Shown one piece after another: positions 7,819 to 14,600 of a stretch of 20,237 nucleotides of DNA. The translations under genes and the position numbers were made by a program. The stretch is from positions 1-20,237 of the forward strand of contig CALAYC010000055.1 in assembly GCA_937894935.1 (NCBI GenBank), in the 5' to 3' direction. Under the pieces are notes generated by a model. It saw only the letters and a program-made list of their open reading frames with translations, ran no database searches and was not told the origin of the DNA. This stretch comes from an uncultured Verrucomicrobiota bacterium. Lineage in GTDB: Bacteria; Verrucomicrobiota; Verrucomicrobiia; Limisphaerales; JADLHS01. The stretch's first letter is position 1, and each line of letters starts with the position of its first letter.

Positions 7819-10800
7819 AAGCACCAGGCTCCAAACAAACTTCAGGCGCGCCCACTTCGCAACAACACGCCGCCATTATCGCGCGCGGAAATGTTCTCGT
7901 CGCCGCTGGCGCTGGCACGGGCAAAACCAGCACCGTCACCGAACGCTGCCTCGATTTGATTCTGCGCGAACGCTGTTCCATCGAACAAATCTTGATGGTG
8001 ACGTTCACGGAAGCCGCTGCTGCCGAAATGCGCGAACGTATCCGCAAAAAATTACGCGACGCTGCCGCCGCCGCTCCGGCAGATTCCGATTTGGCCGCAT
8101 GGCTGACGGAGCAAATTGCGCTGCTCGATCACGCGCCGATCTCCACGCTGCACAGTTTCTGTCTCGACCTCGTCCGTCGCCATTTTCACGCGCTCGGCCT
8201 CGACCCCGCGTGCGTCGTGCTCGACGACACGCAAACCAAACCACTCATCCATACCGTTCTCAACGAACTGCTGCTCGGCCATTACGCGAGTGACACGTCG
8301 CAATCCACCGCCGTGCGCGAACTGATTCGCACTTACGGTCGCGGCAACGACGACGACATCCGCCGGCTCGTCGTAAAAATTCATCGTTACGCGCAGACGT
8401 TGGCCAATCCTGACGCGTGGTTCGCCACGCAACTCGCACTTTTCAACAACCCCGAGCCAGACGCATGGCGTGAACAATTCGCCGCTGCCGTATGCGATTG
8501 GAAACAGGAATGGCGCGACACTATCGAGCCTTATGCCAACGGCTCGAAAACCGTCCGTGCCTGCGCCAACGCGCTGGATCAAATCACCAGCAATTCAAAC
8601 TTCGACGATATCGCGACTCAGCTCGCTGCCATTCTTCAAGCTGATCAATCGAAATGGGATGGCTTAAAGAAAAACTTTCGCGATCCGATCAAAGGCTTTT
8701 TTGAAGGCGCAACGTTTCTGCACGACCTTGCGCAAAACAACGGCTCAGCGCTTGCGGAAGATTGGCAGTGGTCGCGCGAATCCATGCTCACGCTGTTGCG
8801 GCTCACTCAGGAGTTCAGCACGGCATTCACTCAGGCCAAACGCGAACTCGGCGGCATTGATTTCGCCGATCAGGAACAATTTGCCTTGCGATTGCTGCTC
8901 ACAAACGACGGTCAATCGACGGAGATCGCTCGCGCCTGTCGCGAAAAATTCCGTTTCGTTTTCGTGGACGAATGTCAGGACATCAACGCTGCGCAGGATG
9001 CGATTCTCCGCGCCATCAGTCGCGACGGCGCGGAAGCCAATCGTTTCCTCGTCGGCGACGTGAAGCAAAGCATCTATCGCTTTCGCCTCGCTGATCCGCG
9101 AATTTTCCAGAATTACGAAACCGCCTGGGCTGATGGCTCTCGCTCGGGGCGCGTCATCGCACTCACCGAAAACTTTCGTAGCGCGGAAGGTTTGCTGCGC
9201 TTTATCAATCCCGTATTCCGCGCGCTCATGCGCCCGGTGCTCGGCGGAATTGTTTACGACTCCGCCGCCGAATTGCAGTTTGGCGCTCCGGCTGAACGTG
9301 CAGCGCTATCGGCGCAAAACGATTCCACGCCACGCGTCCAGTTGCACGTAATCACCAAAGACGATTCTCTAAACGGCAACAGCGAATCTGACGAAGGCGA
9401 TTCTTCCGGCTCAACACCCGCCGATCTTCAAACCGCCGAACGCGAAGCGCGCCTCATCGCTACGCAACTGCGAGCACTCAAAGAATCGCAGCATCAGATT
9501 TGGGATCGTCACACGGGCGGTTTTCGACCGGTGGAATATTCCGACATGGTCGTGCTGCTCCGCGCCACAACCGGTCGCACAGAAATGTTTGCGAAAGCGT
9601 TTCATCATGTCGGCGTTCCGCTTCACGCCGGGCGGGCTGGATTTCTCAACGCGCAGGAAGTCGCCGATGTCTTGAATCTGTTACGCTTGCTCGACAATCC
9701 ACTTCAGGATTTGCCGTTGCTCGGCGTGCTGCGCTCGCCGTTTGTCGGTTTGTCCGCCGAAGCTCTCGCGCAAATTCGTTGCGCCGAACCCGGCGGTCTG
9801 CTCTGGACCGCGTTACAAAAACTTGCGCACAACCCTCCGCGTCTTCCCCCGGAACTCCACACTCGAGTCGTTACGTTCTGCCAACAGTTTCATCACTGGC
9901 GCGAGTTGATTCGTCATGCACCACTGACGCATTGCCTCGAAACAGCGTTGCTGGAAACGTATTACGAAGCCTTGTTACTTGCTGAAGATCGCGGCGCGGA
10001 ACGGGTCGCCAACGTACGGCGACTGATTGACATGGCGCGACGTTTTGATCCGTTTCATCGCGAAGGATTGTTTCGCTTCTTGCAATTCATCGCCGCACAG
10101 GAAGAAGCCGAAGTGGATCATCAACCGGCGGAAGCGGTGCATGAAAACGCCGTGCGCCTTATGACGATTCACGCGAGCAAAGGATTGGAATTTCCCGTTG
10201 TCGTACTTGCCGGTCTCGGCACGCGTTTCAACACCCGCGATCTCAGCGGCGATATTTTGCTGAACAAAGACACCGGTCTCGCACCGAAAATCCTGCCGCC
10301 TCGTTCCCGTAGCAAATATCCCAGTCTCGCCCATTGGCACGCCGCGCAACGCGAACGCCGCGCGTTACTCGGAGAAGAATTGCGGCTGCTCTACGTGGCG
10401 ATGACGCGCGCGCGCGACACACTTCTACTCGTCGGCAGCGCCGGACGCAAAGACGAATTGAATCGCTGGAAAAATTCGATTCCGCTGACGGATCACGCTT
10501 TGCTCAAAGCCAACAGTTTTCTCGATTGGCTGCGTCTGTGGTTCACTAACGCCACGCAACCGGAAAACTGGACCGGCGACACGGAGGGACAGAACGAACT
10601 GTTCGCCTGGCGATTTCACTCAGCAGACATTGCGTTTGCTCAAAACAACTCTGAGCAACCTGCCGACGAATCCATTCGTCCCAACGCGGAACAAATGGCG
10701 GAAATTCAATCGCGCATTGCGACACCATATCCCTTCGCCAACGCGGTGCTTGAACCCGCCAAAACAACCGTTACCGCCATTCGCCGTCGCATTGCCGACG

Positions 10801-11411
10801 AAACCGATGACGAAGCGCGACAGTTTTATCGTCCCGAACCTTCGCGTTTGAGATTTCCGCGCGCGGAAAAATTGTCCGCGGCAGAAATCGGTATTGCGCA
10901 TCACACATTTCAGCAGTTCGTCACTATCGAACGCACGGCCACGAATCTTGATCTTCGTAACGAAGCCGAGCGTTTGCGCGACATCGGCGCATTGACGGAT
11001 GAACAGGTCGCGGCGTTGAACTTCGAAGCGTTGGGCCAATTCTGGCAATCCGAGATCGGCGTGAAACTCCGCAAAGTTCCCGCTGCTGCCATCAATCGCG
11101 AAATGCCGTTCACCGCGCGACTCGGCAACGACGACCTGCGCCCGCTGAAATCGTTTGGCGCAACTCCACTGGCTGCGGACGATTTTATTGTCGTGCAAGG
11201 TCAGGTGGATTTGGCCGTGCTGCTGCAAGAAGAAATCTGGTTACTCGATTTCAAAACGGATGCGGTGGATGACGATGGGCTCACCGCGAAAGTGAAACAT
11301 TACGCGCCGCAACTGGAAGTTTACGCCTGCGCGCTTGAGAAAATTTTCCGCCGCCCGGTGACAAATTGCTGGATACACTTCCTTCTCGCCGGAAAATCCG
11401 TGGAACTGTGA
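7815..11411 (+). CDS. addA: AddA: UvrD-family helicase/nuclease subunit of AddAB
   Basis: The 3'-5' superfamily I helicase motor and second nuclease of AddAB, 1198 residues, near full family length. Q-motif TSQQHAAI (about 14-21) and Walker A AGAGTGKT (31-38) open the motor. Walker B/motif II reads DECQD (385-389), with Cys where Tyr or Phe is usual. DVKQSIYRFR follows (motif III region), then the MTIHASKGLEFPVV segment (motif V region) and motif VI RLLYVAMTRARD (857-868). The C-terminal nuclease has QGQVDL (Asp1132) and LLDFKTD (Asp1145, Lys1147), the PD-(D/E)XK signature, then a terminal YAPQLEVYACAL helix as in other AddA proteins. All catalytic residues appear intact. Both subunits carry nuclease motifs, which distinguishes AddAB from RecBCD. 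The gene overlaps addB by four bases, and its last few codons overlap the putative riboswitch that follows. Confidence 0.96.
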   Translation: MKAPGSKQTSGAPTSQQHAAIIARGNVLVAAGAGTGKTSTVTERCLDLILRERCSIEQILMVTFTEAAAAEMRERIRKKLRDAAAAAPADSDLAAWLTEQIALLDHAPISTLHSFCLDLVRRHFHALGLDPACVVLDDTQTKPLIHTVLNELLLGHYASDTSQSTAVRELIRTYGRGNDDDIRRLVVKIHRYAQTLANPDAWFATQLALFNNPEPDAWREQFAAAVCDWKQEWRDTIEPYANGSKTVRACANALDQITSNSNFDDIATQLAAILQADQSKWDGLKKNFRDPIKGFFEGATFLHDLAQNNGSALAEDWQWSRESMLTLLRLTQEFSTAFTQAKRELGGIDFADQEQFALRLLLTNDGQSTEIARACREKFRFVFVDECQDINAAQDAILRAISRDGAEANRFLVGDVKQSIYRFRLADPRIFQNYETAWADGSRSGRVIALTENFRSAEGLLRFINPVFRALMRPVLGGIVYDSAAELQFGAPAERAALSAQNDSTPRVQLHVITKDDSLNGNSESDEGDSSGSTPADLQTAEREARLIATQLRALKESQHQIWDRHTGGFRPVEYSDMVVLLRATTGRTEMFAKAFHHVGVPLHAGRAGFLNAQEVADVLNLLRLLDNPLQDLPLLGVLRSPFVGLSAEALAQIRCAEPGGLLWTALQKLAHNPPRLPPELHTRVVTFCQQFHHWRELIRHAPLTHCLETALLETYYEALLLAEDRGAERVANVRRLIDMARRFDPFHREGLFRFLQFIAAQEEAEVDHQPAEAVHENAVRLMTIHASKGLEFPVVVLAGLGTRFNTRDLSGDILLNKDTGLAPKILPPRSRSKYPSLAHWHAAQRERRALLGEELRLLYVAMTRARDTLLLVGSAGRKDELNRWKNSIPLTDHALLKANSFLDWLRLWFTNATQPENWTGDTEGQNELFAWRFHSADIAFAQNNSEQPADESIRPNAEQMAEIQSRIATPYPFANAVLEPAKTTVTAIRRRIADETDDEARQFYRPEPSRLRFPRAEKLSAAEIGIAHHTFQQFVTIERTATNLDLRNEAERLRDIGALTDEQVAALNFEALGQFWQSEIGVKLRKVPAAAINREMPFTARLGNDDLRPLKSFGATPLAADDFIVVQGQVDLAVLLQEEIWLLDFKTDAVDDDGLTAKVKHYAPQLEVYACALEKIFRRPVTNCWIHFLLAGKSVEL

Positions 11412-11513
11412 CTGAAAATCCACCGGGCCGTCGCCCCGACTGTAACCGCCAACTTGTAGCCGCCGACGTGAGGAGGCGGAAACTCCTCGTATTTCTCAGT
11501 AAGTCTGCCTCGT
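11399..11513 (+). promoter_or_regulatory. putative short cobalamin (B12) riboswitch aptamer
   Basis: Several blocks of the cobalamin aptamer appear in the right order. TGGAA (11401-11405) lies near the GGGAA position. The loop TGAAAAT (11413-11419) fits UGnnAAU. GTCGCCCCGACTGTAA (11430-11445) resembles the CCCGCxACUGUAA core and can fold as GUCG/CGAC. The arm CCGCC/GGCGG (11460-11464 with 11475-11479) comes next. Last is TCTCAGTAAGTCTGCC (11494-11509), which matches about 10 of 16 positions of a typical B12 box and keeps its CAG/CUG mini-stem and the final GCC. A hairpin GAGGAG/CTCCTC (11470-11475 with 11483-11488) competes with the CCGCC/GGCGG arm. Against the call: the element is shorter than usual (about 115 nt), the peripheral P1 stem was not found, the stem next to UGAAAAU is imperfect, and the 5' end overlaps addA codons. 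It would control the protease gene about 100 nt downstream. Confidence 0.52.
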
Positions 11514-11611
11514 TACCTCAGCGGCTGCGAATCTGAATCCGCCAAAAAATGCCGCGATTAAGTGAACCGCCACAAACCCTCATCTTGTAAATCCGCGCCT
11601 CCTCGGTTACG
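11514..11611 (+). promoter_or_regulatory. leader between the aptamer-like element and the protease gene (possible expression platform)
   Basis: No gene is seen in this stretch. CGCCTCCTC at 11596-11604, seven bases before the GTG start, is perfectly complementary over nine bases to GAGGAGGCG at 11470-11478 in the element upstream. GCGG ... CCGC near 11521-11543 could form a further weak hairpin. No U-tract terminator and no ordinary ribosome binding site is visible before GTG 11612. Control at translation or by long-range pairing is therefore easier to imagine than attenuation. This is an inference from complementarity only. Confidence 0.3.
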
Positions 11612-14600
11612 GTGCGCAGCGTGAAGTTCCCTGCTTTCGCACGACGTATCAGCAGCCTGTTGATTTGCGTTGGAGTGCTGTTGGCGTCCGTGGCGATGGC
11701 GCAGAATCCTAAACCCATCCACCTGCGCCATCCCTTTCCAACTGAATTGCCTGCGCCAGGCATCGCTTCACAGCGCAGCGCGGCCTCTGCGAAAACGACG
11801 GGATTATTTGTTGTTCAATTTCACAGCCCGCTTCAACCTGAATGGCGCAAACAACTCGCTGCTCTCGGCGTCACTTTGATTCGCTACGTACCGGAGGATG
11901 CGTTTGTCGCGAAGTTTAAGAATATCGCCCCCGACGAAATTCGCGCACTCGATTTCGTGCAATTCGTTGGCGCTTTTCGTCCGGAACAAAAATTTGATCC
12001 GCGCGTGCAACAGCGTCTTGCCGCCGCTGACGAACGCGTTGAAGTCGCCGTGGTTCTCGCCGCGGAAACGAGCGAAAGCGACGCGCAACAGGCCAAAGGC
12101 CGATTCGCTCAATTAACTCACGAAACCAGACTCGCGTCCGGACGCATCCTGCGGGGCGCAATTTCCAAATCGCAACTCGACTCCCTCGCCGCCTCCGACG
12201 CCGTGCTCTGGATTGAACCCGCGCCGCGCATGAAGTTGTTCGACGAAGTTTCATCCCGCATCATCGCCGGTGACGGTCCGGGAAATCAGACGTTGATGCA
12301 ATCACTCGGTTACGACGGTTCCGGCGTGACGGTTGCCGTAGCCGACAGCGGTCTCGACAGCGGCGATACGAATTTTATCCATCCGGATATCGCAGGCCGT
12401 GTGAAGGCGTTATTTTACTATGGCAACCCCGGGCAACTCGAAGACGCCGCCGATGAACACAGTCACGGCACACACGTCGCCGGAATCATCGCCGGCAACG
12501 GCTCGATCGGCGAAACCGATGAGGATGGCTTTCTTTATGGACTCGGCGTTGCCCCCGGAGCGAGTTTGATCGGACAACGGTTGTTTGACGCGGCAGGAAA
12601 TTACGCGCCGCCGCCGAGTTTCGAAACCCTGACGCGCGATGCCAAACGCGCGGGTGCGGACATCGGTTCGAACAGTTGGGGCGACGATACGCAAGGTCAC
12701 TACGACGTGAGTGCTATGGAATTCGACGCACTCGTGCGCGATGCCGATCTGTTGGCGCTCGGCGACCAACCATACATCCTCGAATTTTCCGCCGGAAACG
12801 CCGGACCGAATTATCAAACTATCGGCAGTCCGGCTGTCGCCAAAAATGTCATCGCCACCGGCGCGTCGCAGAATGACCGCTTCAATCTACCGATCGATGA
12901 ATTTGCCATCTATGCCGATGGTCGCGATGCGATGGCGGATTTTTCCAGTCGCGGCCCGTGCGCTGATGGCCGCATCAAACCTGACCTCGTCGCCCCCGGC
13001 AGTTGGATTGCCTCCCTGCGTTCGATTTACGCAAACGACGCCTTCGCATGGTGGCCGATATCCGGGAATTACCTTTATCAAGGCGGCACGAGTCAGGCCG
13101 GTCCGCAAGTGTCCGGTGCGGCGGCAATTTTCGTTCAATACTGGCGCGCCACTCGCGGCGGCGCGACTCCCTCCCCTGCTCTCGTCAAAGCCGCGTTAAT
13201 CAATTCCGCCACCGATATGGATGACGGCCTGACCACTGACGCCGTGCCGAACAACGACGAAGGCTGGGGACGCGTCAATCTGCCCGCGCTGATCGCTTCA
13301 ACACGCAACTACGAATTCACCGATCAAACCGTTTTGCTCACCAACGGTGGCGTGTTTGAAAAACGGATTCTGATTGGGAGTGCCGATGAACCGTTGAAAA
13401 TCACCCTCACCTACACGGACGTTCCCGGCCTGCCTGCCGCTGCAATTGCGCTGGTCAACGATCTCGACCTCGAAGTCATTGCGCCGACCGGAGAACTCTT
13501 TCGCGGCAATCGCTTCTCCGATGGAGAATCCATTCCGAACGCGCCGTTGCCCGATACGATTAACAACGTCGAAGCCGTCCATCTCAACGCCCCGGTACCG
13601 GGCGAATACGTGATTCGCGTGCGCGGCACACGGGTCGTCGAAGATGCGCGACGCGATTCTCCGGCCATTGATCAGGATTTCGCGCTGGTTGTGTCCGGAA
13701 CGTTTGCGGCGCCGGGAGTCGGCATCGTCACGTTTGATCGCCGCGTTTACCGTGCGCCAGACCAAATCGAGCTCACGCTGGTGGATTACGATCTTGCCGG
13801 TCAGTCCAGCGCCACAGTCCAACTGCGCAGCACCACAGAATCCGCCGGCGAAGTTGTCACATTGTTTGCGCACGGTTCACATGGAGTTTTCACCGGTCTG
13901 GTCGCCATTGTTACCGGTTCGGCGACAGCCGATGGCAATTTGCAGGTCGCACATCTCGACGTCATCGAAGCGCGTTATGTTGATGCGCTTCCGGCGGCAA
14001 CGCGAAGTTTCTTTGCCGAAGCGGATTTATTGCCGCCGCAGCTCACTGGCATTCACGCTACCAATCAATTCGGTCAACTCACAATTCTGTGGGATACCGA
14101 TGAACTGGCACGCGGCGAATTATATTACGGTTCGATCACGCCGAATTTCGTCGTTACGAATTTCGTTTTCGATTTCAGCCAGGAATTTCCATTGCCCAAT
14201 CTACCGGCTGGCGCAGCAATTCAGTTTTATGCCGTGGCACAGGATGAAGCCGGCAATCGCGCGACGAACAACAACGGTGGCGCGTTCTTCTTCGCCACCA
14301 ACTCACAATCCGCGCTCGTTCTGTTGGTGGATTCCTACACCGATTTTGGCGGATTGATTTCAGCGCCACCGCTCTCCGGCTACACTGACGCGTTAAACGC
14401 CATCGGCGCGAGTTACGGCGTGTTCGATGCCCGCGCCGGCAGTTTTCCGACACTGCAACAACTTCAATCCTATCGCTCGGTCATCTGGCGCATGGACGAA
14501 TTGATGGCACCCACTCCCGCGCAGATTCAAACCATCGCCGCTTACGTGACAAACGGTGGCTCGCTCTTCATCGCGTCGATGGAAGCGGTCACGCGACTCG

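Noticed and set aside
6877..7824. A 315-codon minus-strand open frame covering the AddB nuclease region
   Set aside because: Antisense to the conserved PD-(D/E)XK and Fe-S motifs of addB; no family features of its own.
11412..11611. A tRNA or small protein gene between addA and the protease
   Set aside because: No cloverleaf with a TTC-arm and acceptor stem could be drawn, and no open frame with a start and ribosome binding site is present. The conserved blocks fit a cobalamin-type leader better.
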